Below are positions 8,530-18,474 of a stretch of DNA of 64,000 bases, piece by piece. Source of the DNA: Candidatus Iainarchaeum sp. (GTDB lineage: Archaea > Iainarchaeota > Iainarchaeia > Iainarchaeales > GCA-2688035). The notes below the pieces were generated by a model. It was not told where the DNA came from, did no database searches, and worked only from the letters and a program-made list of their open reading frames with translations. Numbering within the stretch: position 1 is the stretch's first letter; each line of letters opens with the position of its first letter. The stretch covers positions 1 to 64,000 of the forward strand of contig JAFCCO010000001.1 in assembly GCA_017610175.1 (NCBI GenBank), written 5' to 3'. The position numbers and the translations under genes are program-made.

Positions 8530-10286
8530 TCGTCATCCGCCTCCTTATTTTTTTCAACAATGCTTTTAATCTCTCCAAGCAGTTCTTTTTCTTCCAGGTT
8601 AAGGGTTCCCTTAAGCTGTTCAATTTGAATGAACTGGGTTTTTGGAATCTGTGACAAAAGGACCTGGTTTTCTTCAAGGTTGCGTCCAACCACTCCCTTG
8701 TTAATGCTTACCGCAATCTCTTCTCCCTTAACTGCCTGCTTTATTGTTTCGTTCTTGCTTTGAATTGCAACTACCTTACCAATCACTTTTCCGTTTTCGT
8801 CCATTACGTTTATTCCTGACTTGAGTTTTCCTTCGAGAACTTTCACTCCGATTACAGCCGGCTTGCTGTTGTGGAATGTGCAGCCTGTAAGGAATCTCAT
8901 TTTAACGGGAAGTGTAAGTGCTGAAAGTTTTTCGTTTTTCTTTCTTTCCTTTGCTGCGTTTGCCCATTCGGAGTATTCTTCAAGCAGCTTGTATACAACG
9001 TTTCCTGAAAAGATAAGTACATTTCTTTTCTTTGCTTCCTCGGGAACATTGTTGTCTGCCTTTACTCCGAACCCGAAAATCACGCCCTTAAGTTCGTCTT
9101 TTTCGCGAACGCTAGCAGCTTCCATTACATCGTTTTTTGTGATGTCCCCGATGTCTGCCTTCTTTGCCTTAAGCCCTTCTTTGTCCAAAAGGACTGTGAG
9201 TGCTTCAAGCGAACCCAGTGTGTCTGCTTTGAGTACGGCTCCAACACTTTCTGTTTCAATCCTTATGCTTGCCATTTCCTGTTCAATTGCTTTTTCTTCC
9301 TCACCCGTTTTCACAACTGCAAGCGGGGCTCCTGAGAGTGCGTCTTCAAGCCCGGGCGCGGAAATTTTTATTCCCGATGCTGCGTGAACCTCTTTCACTG
9401 AGTTGAATTTGTCGCCTGATTCGCGCATTTCACGAAGCGGCTTTGGCTTGAGCAGGGCTCTCACCTTTGTTTTGATTACTCCGTTGCGCCCCCCAAGGAC
9501 TATTTCCTGGTTTGCTTTAATCATTCCGTCGTAAAGTATAACGTCAATTGTTTTTCCCAGCCCTCGCTCTTCGTTGATTTCGAGAATTGTTCCCTTGCCG
9601 GCGTCGTTTTCACTTATTTCTAAATTCTTTTTCAGGAATTTTTGGCTTAGGCCGCTGAGCAGTGTCAGAAGCTCAGGGATTCCTTCTCCTGTTTTTGCGC
9701 TGAGTGGCACAATGGGGACTTGTTTTGTGAAGTCTCCGCACCGATCAAACCTTTCTGATTGGAAACCGTGTTCGAAAATTTTTCCAATCAAAATGTAGAG
9801 TTTTTCATCAAGAAGTGCTTTTGCCCTTTCGTCCTGGTTTTGCAGGTTGGCTGAGAATTCCCCTTCCTTTGACTGCCAGCCTTGAACAAGGTCTATTTTG
9901 TTTGCCGCAATTATAAAGGGGGTTTTGAATGTTTTGAGTATTTCAAGCGCTTCGATTGTTTGGGGCTGCAGCCCTTGTGTAACGTCAACCACCAGCACTG
10001 CAAGATCTGCAATGCTGCCCCCTCTTTCGCGCAGTGAGGTAAATGCTTCGTGCCCAGGGGTGTCAATAAAGAGAAGCCCTGGGATTGAAACTTCAAAGCC
10101 GTATTTTTTGAGCAGGCCTGAGGCTATTTTCTCCACTATGTGAAACGGAACCTCTGTTGCACCGATGTGCTGTGTTATGGCTCCCGCTTCCTTTTTGGCT
10201 ATTCCTGTTCCGCGGATTTTGTCAAGCAACAGGGTTTTGCCGTGGTCGACATGCCCTAAAACTGTTATTATTGGCTGCCTAATCAT
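8526..10286 (-). CDS. infB: Translation initiation factor aIF5B (IF-2)
   Basis: MIRQPIITVLGHVDHGKTLLLDKIRGTGIAKKEAGAITQHIGATEVP; internal start chosen over the longer ORF. Confidence 0.94.
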   Translation of the reverse strand: MIRQPIITVLGHVDHGKTLLLDKIRGTGIAKKEAGAITQHIGATEVPFHIVEKIASGLLKKYGFEVSIPGLLFIDTPGHEAFTSLRERGGSIADLAVLVVDVTQGLQPQTIEALEILKTFKTPFIIAANKIDLVQGWQSKEGEFSANLQNQDERAKALLDEKLYILIGKIFEHGFQSERFDRCGDFTKQVPIVPLSAKTGEGIPELLTLLSGLSQKFLKKNLEISENDAGKGTILEINEERGLGKTIDVILYDGMIKANQEIVLGGRNGVIKTKVRALLKPKPLREMRESGDKFNSVKEVHAASGIKISAPGLEDALSGAPLAVVKTGEEEKAIEQEMASIRIETESVGAVLKADTLGSLEALTVLLDKEGLKAKKADIGDITKNDVMEAASVREKDELKGVIFGFGVKADNNVPEEAKKRNVLIFSGNVVYKLLEEYSEWANAAKERKKNEKLSALTLPVKMRFLTGCTFHNSKPAVIGVKVLEGKLKSGINVMDENGKVIGKVVAIQSKNETIKQAVKGEEIAVSINKGVVGRNLEENQVLLSQIPKTQFIQIEQLKGTLNLEEKELLGEIKSIVEKNKEADDE

Positions 10287-10296
10287 TCCGATTCCC

Positions 10297-10728
10297 TCAG
10301 TCAAGTCCTGTTGAACCAAAACCGCTTTCGTTCCTGCTTGTTTCATCAAGCTCTTCTACCTCGTTTAGTTCTGCCTTTTCAACTTTGTTGAATACCATTT
10401 GGGCTATTTTCTTTCCTTTTTCCACGGTGTATTTTTCCTTTCCGTGGTTTACAACTATTACCCCGATTTCTCCCCTGTAGCCTTCGTCCACTGTTCCAGG
10501 GGTGTTCAAAACCGTGATTCCGTGCTTGAGCGCGAGCCCGCTTTTTGGGCGGACCTGTGCTTCAAATCCTTTCGGGAGAGCAATTTTTATTCCGGTTGGA
10601 ATCAGTGCAATCTCCCCCACATCGATTTCCTTGGTTTCGTTGGCGTAGAGGTCTACTCCGGCGTCTCCCTCGTGGGCGTATGCCGGCATTACGACCTCTT
10701 TGTCCAACTTTTTAACCAATACTTTCAA
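10297..10728 (-). CDS. dut: dUTP diphosphatase
   Basis: GDAGVDLYA, RPKSGLA, GTVDEGYRGEIGV, GSTGLD motifs. Confidence 0.92.
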   Translation of the reverse strand: MKVLVKKLDKEVVMPAYAHEGDAGVDLYANETKEIDVGEIALIPTGIKIALPKGFEAQVRPKSGLALKHGITVLNTPGTVDEGYRGEIGVIVVNHGKEKYTVEKGKKIAQMVFNKVEKAELNEVEELDETSRNESGFGSTGLD

Positions 10729-10745
10729 TCAATGCACCTTTTTTT

Positions 10746-11219
10746 TTATTTCTCCAGGTATTGTTCGTCTTTGCTGTAAATCCAGTCAAAGTTCATCTTT
10801 GCGTATTCAAAGATTTCGTCTTCCTTGAAGAACCTGCTTATTTCTTCTTCAGCTATTTCAATGTCTTCGGATGCGTGCACAATGTTGTTCTGGTTGCTGA
10901 TACTGTAGTCGCCCCTTATTGTGCCTGGATTTGCTTCGCGTCCCTGTGTGGAACCCACCATTTTTCTTACGACATCGACCGCTTCTTTTCCGTAGAGAAC
11001 AACTGCAATTGACGGGATGCTTGACATGTAGCTTATTAGTTCTTTGAAGAACTTTTTGTCTTTGTGGTGTGCATAGTGCTCTTTTAGTGTGTATGGCTGA
11101 AGCATCACCATCTTCATGCCCAATATCTTAAGTCCCTTGTTTTCGAATTTCTTGATTACTTCTCCGACAAGTGACCTGTTCACCGCATCAGGCTTTATTA
11201 TTACCAATGTCCTTTGCAT
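10746..11219 (-). CDS. ndk: Nucleoside diphosphate kinase
   Basis: QRTLVIIKPDAVNRSLVGEVI..., NIVHASED. Confidence 0.94.
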   Translation of the reverse strand: MQRTLVIIKPDAVNRSLVGEVIKKFENKGLKILGMKMVMLQPYTLKEHYAHHKDKKFFKELISYMSSIPSIAVVLYGKEAVDVVRKMVGSTQGREANPGTIRGDYSISNQNNIVHASEDIEIAEEEISRFFKEDEIFEYAKMNFDWIYSKDEQYLEK

Positions 11220-11226
11220 TTTTCAA

Positions 11227-11472
11227 TCACCTTTTCTTCTTTTTCTTTCTGGTCCTTTTGACCTTTTGCCTTTTTGCACCGGATTTCTTTTCAGCGGCCT
11301 TTTCCTTATGATAGGTTTCGGTCCACTTTACCGCGTGCGGGCTTCTCTTCAGTTTGAGAGAATTCTTTTGGCATTTGTTTGAGCAGAAAAACAGTGCTGT
11401 ACCGTCCTTCTTTGCGAAAAGGGTACCCTCTCCTTTCTGCATCTGTGTTCCGCAAAATGAGCATTTTGGCAT
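11227..11472 (-). CDS. rpl24e: Ribosomal protein L24e
   Basis: CSFCGTQMQKGEGTLFAKKDGTALFFCSNKCQKN. Confidence 0.9.
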   Translation of the reverse strand: MPKCSFCGTQMQKGEGTLFAKKDGTALFFCSNKCQKNSLKLKRSPHAVKWTETYHKEKAAEKKSGAKRQKVKRTRKKKKKR

Positions 11473-11479
11473 TTTTTTA

Positions 11480-11686
11480 TCACCTTGTTTTAATTTCCTT
11501 GGCTTCCCTTTCCGTGCTCAGCAAAATTACGATGTCTTTAATCTGGACGTTTCCCTTAATGTTTCTTCTTTTAACTCGTCCCTTGTCTCTTCCGTCCAAA
11601 ACCTTGCATAGCACCTGCACGATTTCTCCGTGCACGCCGGTTCTTTTTATGATCTCAACAATTTCCGCAGGTGTTCCTTGTTCCAT
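11480..11686 (-). CDS. rps28e: Ribosomal protein S28e
   Basis: [50 protein letters not shown]. Confidence 0.9.
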   Translation of the reverse strand: MEQGTPAEIVEIIKRTGVHGEIVQVLCKVLDGRDKGRVKRRNIKGNVQIKDIVILLSTEREAKEIKTR

Positions 11687-11702
11687 TCAAAATCAACCCC
11701 GT

Positions 11703-12068
11703 TTACTTTGTAAGATCTGCCAGTTTTTTTGTTATTTCGGCAAGTTCTTTTTTAGCGTCGCCTTCCTCTGTAACTGCAATTGAAGCCGTACCAACACCTA
11801 TGCCTACTTTACCGCCTAGGTCCTTCTTTGTTTTTACGTAGCTGAAAGGAATGTTTTTTTCCTTGCAGATGAGTGGCAAGTGCATGACTATCTCTGCAGG
11901 CTCAACATCCTTTGCGATGAGAACAAGCTTTGCGTTGCCTCTTTCTATGGCTTTGGTTACTTCGTTAACGCCGATTCTTACTTTTCCCTTCTTCTTTGCT
12001 TTTTCTGCAAAGACCAGGGTTTCCTCTGCTAATGCGTCTGGTACTTCGAATTTTACATATTCCGCCAT
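11703..12068 (-). CDS. rpl7ae: Ribosomal protein L7Ae
   Basis: MAEYVKFEVPDALAEETLVFAEKAKKKGKVRIGVNEVTKAIERGNAKLVLIAKDVEP. Confidence 0.94.
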   Translation of the reverse strand: MAEYVKFEVPDALAEETLVFAEKAKKKGKVRIGVNEVTKAIERGNAKLVLIAKDVEPAEIVMHLPLICKEKNIPFSYVKTKKDLGGKVGIGVGTASIAVTEEGDAKKELAEITKKLADLTK

Positions 12069-12181
12069 TGGAACACCTCCTTGGCCCATTTAGTGGGGCT
12101 TCATCGTCATAGGCGAAAAAAAGTTTATTTTTTCTAAAATAATTGCCCTTGGGAATGTTTAAAAAGGTAATTAAACGGCTT

Positions 12182-13051
12182 TTAATGCAGTTTTTTTGCG
12201 TAATATGTAACTCTTTTCATTCCCTCGTTTGTGGGCACTGAAAGCCTTTCCCTGGCAAATCCGTTTCTTTCAGGAAATGTTTTGTAAAAGGCCTTTCTTG
12301 TTTCCGGCTGGATTGTTACCCCCGGTTTTTGGAAAAAAGGGTTGTTGCTTGGAAGTATTGCAAGCCTTTCAAACCCGAGTTTTCTGCACTGTGTTTCAAC
12401 CTCTTTCATCCATCTTTTGTACCAGCCGTCGTACCTTCTTTTGATGGCGCGCGCTTCGGCAATGCTCTTTGGGTCTTTTGTGTATTTTGTGCTTGTTATG
12501 CTGAAATATTCTGCCCTTATTTCAACCGCCTGAACAAACATTGTTGGTTTTTTTTCCCGCCCCACAAAGCTGGCTGTTCCCCCAATGTATCCGAGCGCTC
12601 CCCTTGCATCCATTACAAAGTCCTGCGGCCATCGGAGTGCGTCAAGCCAGGCAAGTTTTCCTGATTTTTTTATTTCTGCAGTTGTGGGGTATGCCATGAA
12701 CCTTACAGGCATGCCAATCATGTCCTTGAAGCCGTACATATGGTCTGCGGGCTCATAGGCATATAGCGGGTTCACTTCGCTGGAACCGTGTTCAATCCTT
12801 GACTTGCTTTTGTAGCCGATTACCGGCTCAAAAATAAGTTCAACCGCTCCTTTTTTCTTTCCCTGCCCCCAAACCATTTTTTTGCCCTTGAAGCCGTGCA
12901 CTGCTTTTAGCGCAATAGCAGTTCTTCTTCGCATTGATTCGCGAAACTTAGCGGGGAGCTTTTCAAGTTGTATTCCCCTGCGTTTCCTTAATATTGAGTC
13001 CCTTAGTTTCGGGTCGCGGAGAAACGGGTGCCTTTGCTTGCTTTTTGCCAT
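12182..13051 (-). CDS. Conserved-looking hypothetical protein, basic N-terminus
   Basis: 289 aa ORF with upstream spacing and composition consistent with coding; family not recognised. Confidence 0.75.
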   Translation of the reverse strand: MAKSKQRHPFLRDPKLRDSILRKRRGIQLEKLPAKFRESMRRRTAIALKAVHGFKGKKMVWGQGKKKGAVELIFEPVIGYKSKSRIEHGSSEVNPLYAYEPADHMYGFKDMIGMPVRFMAYPTTAEIKKSGKLAWLDALRWPQDFVMDARGALGYIGGTASFVGREKKPTMFVQAVEIRAEYFSITSTKYTKDPKSIAEARAIKRRYDGWYKRWMKEVETQCRKLGFERLAILPSNNPFFQKPGVTIQPETRKAFYKTFPERNGFARERLSVPTNEGMKRVTYYAKKLH

Positions 13052-13070
13052 GCGGTTTTACCTGAACCCA

Positions 13071-14744
13071 TTATTCGTTTGTAAAAATCAGTTTTGCCTT
13101 TTTTCCCTCAATTGATTCAATGCGGCAGAATCCGAACCGGTCAAAGTGGACAACGGTTCCTTCCTTTTCTTTCAGGATTTCTTCCCCTGCAAGGCCTGCA
13201 ATTCTGCTTGCGTCATCCATTAAAATTTCAATGTCTGCGCCCTCCAAAATCCACTGCATTATATGCTTTTTTCCGGGCAGTTCCCCAATGTATTCCGCAA
13301 ATGCCTGGAGTTCATCCTTTTTTGAAATTTTTACATCGTATGCGTTTCTGAGCCTGAAAACGTCCCCTTTCTTGAATTTCCCAAGTTCCTCTTTGTCAAC
13401 CAGGAACCTTTGCTCCCTTGCAAGCCGGAAAGTGTTTCCGTCAACCTCAACTTCCTTTTCAGGGGAGTGGCTTACATCAAGAATGATTGGTTCCCTGAAA
13501 AAGGCTATTCTCACAAGTTCTGTTCCAAGCGCGTCCTTGTTCAGGTCAGCCAGTCTTTTTCCGTCAATGCTTGCGTCAGAGCTTTTCACCCCAACCTCAA
13601 GTATTGCGTTGCGAAGAGCCTTTGCCTGGAAGCCGCGGCGCCGTAGAGCGCGAATTGTCCCCAGCCTTGGGTCATCCCAGCCTGAAAAGCTTCCTTCCTC
13701 AATTCCTGCCTTGATTTTGCTTGTGCTAAGTATTGTTTCTCCAAGTTTTATTCTCCCAAAGTGGAAGCTGTGGGGGTATTTCCACCCCAAATATTTGTAG
13801 AGGTATTCCTGCTTGGTTTGGTTTTGCTCGTGCTCTTGCCCGCGAAGAATCAGTGTCACTCCAAGTTCGTGGTCGTCTATTGCCGAGGCAAGGTTGTAGC
13901 TTGGCCACACAAACTTTCCCTTTGTTTTCGGGTTTGGGTGGATTGGGTTGTCCACAACTTTTGCGGCCCACCAGTCCCTTATGCTTGGGTCCGGATTTTT
14001 CAAATCTGTTTTAATTCGCAGAACCGCTTGCTTTTCCTTGAACTCGTTGGAAAACATTTTTGCAAGCCTTGCAGTTTGTTCTTTGGTTTCGAGCCCGCGG
14101 CAGGGGCAGGCCTGCTTTTTTCTTATTAGCGCGCGCCATTTTTCTGAGTCGCAGGTGCATACATATGCATTTCCCTGTTCGGTCACTTTTTTCATGTATT
14201 TGTAGTAAATTTCAAGCCGGTCTGAGGCAAAGTATGTTTCGCTTATGCTGCAGTCCAGCCATTCAAGGTCCTCTTTGAATATTTGTTCCGCGTTCTCAAT
14301 TGGCTTTTTTACCTTTGGATCAGTGTCGTCAAAGCGCAGAATCATCTTTCCGCTGTAAATTTTTGCAAATTCATCGCTTAAAATTGCGGCCCTTGCGTTT
14401 CCAAGGTGGAACGGCCCGTTCGGGTTTGGGGCGTATCTTGTTACAACCTGTTCTTTTTCTGCCCACTCAAGTGCGGGAAGGAACCCTTCTTTTTCTTTTG
14501 GCTTTAGTTCGTATCCCTTTTCCTCAAATGCCTTGAATTCCTTTTCAATTTCGGGCATTTTCATTGAGTTTACTTTTTTTACGGCATCAATCACCGAGGG
14601 CATTGCGTCTTTTATCTCAAGGTCTGGATTAAGCGCTTTTACTTTGCCAACAACAGCCCCAACACTTGCTTTTCCTGCGTGAAGTGCTGCGTTTTTTATC
14701 GCGTATTTGTATGCGTCTTCGTAGAAACCCATGGTTATCAACAA
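13071..14744 (-). CDS. gltX: Glutamyl-tRNA synthetase (archaeal type)
   Basis: VVTRYAPNPNGPFHLGNARAAILSDEFAK, class I HIGH-like HLGN, ILSTSKI KMSKS-like. Confidence 0.92.
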   Translation of the reverse strand: MLITMGFYEDAYKYAIKNAALHAGKASVGAVVGKVKALNPDLEIKDAMPSVIDAVKKVNSMKMPEIEKEFKAFEEKGYELKPKEKEGFLPALEWAEKEQVVTRYAPNPNGPFHLGNARAAILSDEFAKIYSGKMILRFDDTDPKVKKPIENAEQIFKEDLEWLDCSISETYFASDRLEIYYKYMKKVTEQGNAYVCTCDSEKWRALIRKKQACPCRGLETKEQTARLAKMFSNEFKEKQAVLRIKTDLKNPDPSIRDWWAAKVVDNPIHPNPKTKGKFVWPSYNLASAIDDHELGVTLILRGQEHEQNQTKQEYLYKYLGWKYPHSFHFGRIKLGETILSTSKIKAGIEEGSFSGWDDPRLGTIRALRRRGFQAKALRNAILEVGVKSSDASIDGKRLADLNKDALGTELVRIAFFREPIILDVSHSPEKEVEVDGNTFRLAREQRFLVDKEELGKFKKGDVFRLRNAYDVKISKKDELQAFAEYIGELPGKKHIMQWILEGADIEILMDDASRIAGLAGEEILKEKEGTVVHFDRFGFCRIESIEGKKAKLIFTNE

Positions 14745-14791
14745 AACATTTAAGGAAAAATCAGTATAAATTGGTTTGCTTTAGGGGCCTG

Positions 14792-15037
14792 TTACTTCTT
14801 CTTTTTGCTTGCCCTTATAATCTGCCTTATTCCTTTCGCCTGCTTTGTAAGTGCTTTACGTTCATCTCGAATTATGGATCTTTTTACTTTCTTCTGATGT
14901 TTAGCACTCATTAGTTTAAATGCGCTTTCAAATGCCTTCATTTGTTGGCTTTTCATAGCCCGTTCTGTCGCCAGCTTGTTTAGCCTTCTTCTTTTTTCAA
15001 GCAGCCCTGCTTTTGGTGCTTTTTTTGGCTTAGGCAT
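14792..15037 (-). CDS. Small Lys/Arg-rich hypothetical protein
   Basis: MPKPKKAPKAGLLEKRRRLNKLATERAMKSQQMKAFESAFKLM...; internal start chosen since the longer ORF overlaps the neighbouring gene. Confidence 0.6.
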   Translation of the reverse strand: MPKPKKAPKAGLLEKRRRLNKLATERAMKSQQMKAFESAFKLMSAKHQKKVKRSIIRDERKALTKQAKGIRQIIRASKKKK

Positions 15038-15791
15038 TTTTACCTGCTTTTTTTCCCTGGGGCCAGAGTTTGTCAAAGTAGTGTTTGAATGTGTCCGCAA
15101 TCGGCTTGTTGTCGTGCCATATTGCAAAGTGGTATTCAGGGCTTTCTTTTTTGAAGTCGCTGAGTGCAAGCACCACTTTTTTGTCGTCTATGATGAATGC
15201 GTTGAGCCCGTGCTCAAATTCTTTGAGTTCCTTTACGTTTTTCTTGACCGCGTTGTGCGGGAAAGCATTAAGCAGCTTTACTGTAACGTTGTTTGCCTTT
15301 GCTTTTGCAAGGGAATCCCCAAGCACGTTGTGCTTGTCCGTAATTTCTGAGAATGCAATAACATTGCTTTGTGCTTTTTCAATCTCTTGCCCGAGAATCT
15401 TTTCAAAGTCGCGTGCGTCTTTTACTTTCATGATGGTTTCGCCCTGCCTTGCGCCCCTCATTTTTTCAAGTGCTGAAAGTGAATTTGCAAATTCCTCTGC
15501 CTTGTCTTCGATTGCCTTAATCTCGTTTTTCTTCTCCCCAAGAAGCTGGTTGAATACTTTGCTTGCCTTGATTACGCGGTATTTTTTTGGCCGGCCCCGA
15601 ATCTCTATAACCAGGTTTTTCTTAACAAGCTTGTCGAGAACATCGTAGACCCTTGTTTTTGGGACCTGTGAAAGCCTGCTTATTTCGGGCGCTTCGCCCT
15701 CTTCAAGCCTGAATAGTGTGGAAAGGGTTTTTCCCTCGTACTCTGTTAGGCCAAGGCTTTCCAGCAATTCGTTTAGTCCGTCCATGCTCAA
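15030..15791 (-). CDS. TrmB-family transcriptional regulator
   Basis: LGLTEYEGKTLSTLFRLEEGEAPEISRLSQVPKTRVYDVLDKLVKKNLV winged-helix. Confidence 0.85.
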   Translation of the reverse strand: MSMDGLNELLESLGLTEYEGKTLSTLFRLEEGEAPEISRLSQVPKTRVYDVLDKLVKKNLVIEIRGRPKKYRVIKASKVFNQLLGEKKNEIKAIEDKAEEFANSLSALEKMRGARQGETIMKVKDARDFEKILGQEIEKAQSNVIAFSEITDKHNVLGDSLAKAKANNVTVKLLNAFPHNAVKKNVKELKEFEHGLNAFIIDDKKVVLALSDFKKESPEYHFAIWHDNKPIADTFKHYFDKLWPQGKKAGKNA

Positions 15792-15868
15792 AACAACTCA
15801 AATCTCTTCAATATAATATACCTTTTTAATCTATTTAAATTTACCTTATAATGTTAAAAAATGAGGAT

Positions 15869-16666
15869 TTACTCGAATTTTACCGCGGCATAGCCTACAA
15901 CATTCAATGTGTCGCCTGTTGTTTCTGCAGAGCTTGTGTATTCAATAAGCGTTCCCTTTTTCATGCCTGCCTTTTCTGCGAGAATCATTGCTGTTGTGAT
16001 TGGGGCAAAGCCGCATATGCTGAGGTTTTTTTCAACAACCTTTGAGTGAAATTCCTTCCAGTCCATTTTTTCGATGAATTTGATTGCTTCAAGGTCGCGT
16101 TCCTTGGCTTCTTCTTCCCCCAAAAAATGGGAGAAGTCACTGCTTGCTATTATGCACGTTTTTTGGCCTTTTGAGGCCTCAAAAAGTGCCTTTCCAAGCA
16201 ATTCAAGGCTTGCAAGATCGTACACGCCCACTGAAATGGGCAGTATTTTTGCGTTTGGGAAAAGCGTTTGGATGAATGGGATTTGCACTTCGCAGCTATG
16301 TTCCCCTATGTGTGCGAGGTCGTCTGCGTCAATTCCGAGTTTTGAGAGCAGTTTTTTTCTGAATTCGACATCAATCTCTGCTTTGCCCAGGGGGGTTTTC
16401 CAGTGGCTTGCATCGCTTATGCTGATTCTTTCCCCAAGGCCTGTGTGGTTAGGCCCGATAATTATGTATAAGCCTACCTGTTCCAGTGCCTTGAATGCGC
16501 GTGCCGCTATTCTTCCTGAATAGGCGTAGCCTGCGTGCGGTGAAATGATAAATCGGCTTTTCTTCCCTTTGCCTGCTTTTTCAAGAAAGCCGTTTAGTTC
16601 TGCTGCAAGCTCTTCCTTGTTTGCGGGGTAGAAGCTTCCTGCTACTGCTGCTTCCCTTGTTTTCAT
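15869..16666 (-). CDS. MEMO1/AmmeMemo family protein
   Basis: MKTREAAVAGSFYPANKEEL..., ISPHAGYAYSGRIAA. Confidence 0.92.
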   Translation of the reverse strand: MKTREAAVAGSFYPANKEELAAELNGFLEKAGKGKKSRFIISPHAGYAYSGRIAARAFKALEQVGLYIIIGPNHTGLGERISISDASHWKTPLGKAEIDVEFRKKLLSKLGIDADDLAHIGEHSCEVQIPFIQTLFPNAKILPISVGVYDLASLELLGKALFEASKGQKTCIIASSDFSHFLGEEEAKERDLEAIKFIEKMDWKEFHSKVVEKNLSICGFAPITTAMILAEKAGMKKGTLIEYTSSAETTGDTLNVVGYAAVKFE

Positions 16667-16693
16667 AAAAGTAGTTTGGGGGAAGGAGTTCTT

Positions 16694-17389
16694 TTATCTC
16701 CTTCTTTCTCGCCTAAAGCCGTCGTCCGAGCGCCTTCTTTGGAACCTGCCGCCTTCGCGCTGTTCGTCCCTGCTTTCTTCTTTGAGCTCGTATTCGAATT
16801 CCTCTATTGCTATTGAGAATTCATCGTCCTTCTTTATTTCGCCCTTGTGTTTCATGAATTCTCTTGCAAGAAGCCAGTATGTGAGTGCAAGGCTTTTTCT
16901 TCCCTTGTTGTTGATTGGAATTATTAGGTCAATGTCTTTGAGGGAGTTGTTTGTTGAGGCAAGGGCTATAACTGGAATGCGGAGCTTTACTGCTTCTGTT
17001 ACTGCCTGGCTGTCTGCCTCGGGGTCTGTAACTATTACAACTTCCGGCTCAATGAATTCTTTTCCAAGCGGGTTTGTGAATGTTCCCGGAACAAACCTTC
17101 CTTTTATCACTCTTGCCCCGATTGCTTTTGCAAATGCTTCCGCCGGCTTTTGCCCGTAAACACGCCTGCTTACAACAATTATTCTTGGGGCCTCATATCT
17201 TGAGATGAATTCTGCCGCAATCTGTATTCGTTTGTCTATGTTTTCAACGTCGAGAACGTTCAAGCCATCGTGCCTTTTTTTGAATATGTATCTCTTCATG
17301 TCTCCGGTTTTGAATTTTGTTCCGATGTGTGATCCTGTCTTCAGGTATCTGTCAAGTTCAACTAATGTGTTTTCTGCCATTTGAATCAT
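16694..17389 (-). CDS. rps2: Ribosomal protein S2 (Arg-rich tail)
   Basis: [51 protein letters not shown]. Confidence 0.93.
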   Translation of the reverse strand: MIQMAENTLVELDRYLKTGSHIGTKFKTGDMKRYIFKKRHDGLNVLDVENIDKRIQIAAEFISRYEAPRIIVVSRRVYGQKPAEAFAKAIGARVIKGRFVPGTFTNPLGKEFIEPEVVIVTDPEADSQAVTEAVKLRIPVIALASTNNSLKDIDLIIPINNKGRKSLALTYWLLAREFMKHKGEIKKDDEFSIAIEEFEYELKEESRDEQREGGRFQRRRSDDGFRRERRR

Positions 17390-17580
17390 TTCCGGTATTT
17401 CATTATGTCGTCGATTAAGTCTGCTTGCGTGAAAACCATTCTTCTGCAGCAGTATCTTGTTACTCCAAGGTCATCGAGGGCCTTTTCCGGCGACTCGCCG
17501 TTTTTTACCTTTTCTATGAATTGTTCATAGAGGCTTCCAATCACTTTTCCGCATGAAAAGCATCTTACAGGCACCATCAT
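17386..17580 (-). CDS. rpo10: RNAP subunit N (Rpo10)
   Basis: [20 protein letters not shown]..., [11 protein letters not shown]. Confidence 0.95.
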   Translation of the reverse strand: MMVPVRCFSCGKVIGSLYEQFIEKVKNGESPEKALDDLGVTRYCCRRMVFTQADLIDDIMKYRK

Positions 17581-17600
17581 TTTTCATCACTCCGACAATT

Positions 17601-18041
17601 TTACCTTTTACTCTTTTGTTTCTTTGCACGAGCGCTTGTTCCAAGTGGTTTCTTTGCTTCCTTTCTTCTTGGGTCGTCCACTAAAAGCAATCTGTCGTAT
17701 CCTAAAAACGTTTCCTTAAGCTTTTTGTCTTTACTAAAGTCAACAAGTGCCTTTGCGATTGCGCTTCTTGCAGCAACTGCTTGGCCCATAAATCCGCCGC
17801 CGCTTATTTTAATGCTGATGTCTGCTTTTTCTGCGACATCTGGTGCGAGAATAATTGGCTCTTGGATAAATCTTTTTACTCGGGTAGGAGTTATTGTGTC
17901 AATGTTCATGTTGTTAATTTTTACCTTTCCTGTGCCCTTTTTGATTACCGCTCTTGCGACTGCGGTTTTCTTCTTGGACTTTGTGTTTAGCCCTGTTTTT
18001 CTCTTTCTTTTCTTTTTTACAACGGCAATTTCTTCAGCCAT
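17601..18041 (-). CDS. rps9: Ribosomal protein S9
   Basis: KKKTAVARAVIKKGTGKVKINN...GGGFMGQAVAARSAIAKALV. Confidence 0.92.
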   Translation of the reverse strand: MAEEIAVVKKKRKRKTGLNTKSKKKTAVARAVIKKGTGKVKINNMNIDTITPTRVKRFIQEPIILAPDVAEKADISIKISGGGFMGQAVAARSAIAKALVDFSKDKKLKETFLGYDRLLLVDDPRRKEAKKPLGTSARAKKQKSKR

Positions 18042-18042
18042 G

Positions 18043-18474
18043 TTACCACTTTGCTCCTAATAGTTTTGTGAGTTCTCCGAGGACAACATATCTTCTTGTC
18101 TCGTCCACTTTGAACTTTGAAAGGTCAACGACCTCTTGATCCTTATACTTTGCAGGTGTTCCGATAAAAACCTTTACCCTTGCAATCGCGTCCTTTCCTG
18201 TTTTTCTCTTGATTGGGACCATTCCCCTAATTGAGGATCTCATAACCCTGTCCGGCATTCTGCTGAACTTTGGGCCGTGCTCAGGGTTTCCCTTTACATT
18301 TCTGTCAAATTTTGTTTTGTATTTGTGAAGGAGGTCGTTTTTTGTTCCGGTGAGCACAACCTTTTCTGCGTTCACTACGACAACCTCTTCCTTTTCAAGC
18401 GCTTTTTTTGCACAGAATGAGGCCACTCGCCCCATAACCAGTCCGTCTGCGTTTACAAGAACCATTTTTTTCAC
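18043..18474 (-). CDS. rpl13: Ribosomal protein L13
   Basis: VNADGLVMGRVASFCAKKALEKEEVVVVNAEKVVLTG. Confidence 0.92.
   Translation of the reverse strand: MKKMVLVNADGLVMGRVASFCAKKALEKEEVVVVNAEKVVLTGTKNDLLHKYKTKFDRNVKGNPEHGPKFSRMPDRVMRSSIRGMVPIKRKTGKDAIARVKVFIGTPAKYKDQEVVDLSKFKVDETRRYVVLGELTKLLGAKW

Noticed and set aside
13120-13800. 226-aa plus-strand ORF
   Set aside because: Antisense shadow of glutamyl-tRNA synthetase.
14792-15169. Full 125-aa version of the small basic protein
   Set aside because: The first 44 residues overlap the TrmB-like gene in another frame; the internal start MPKPKKAP is more plausible.
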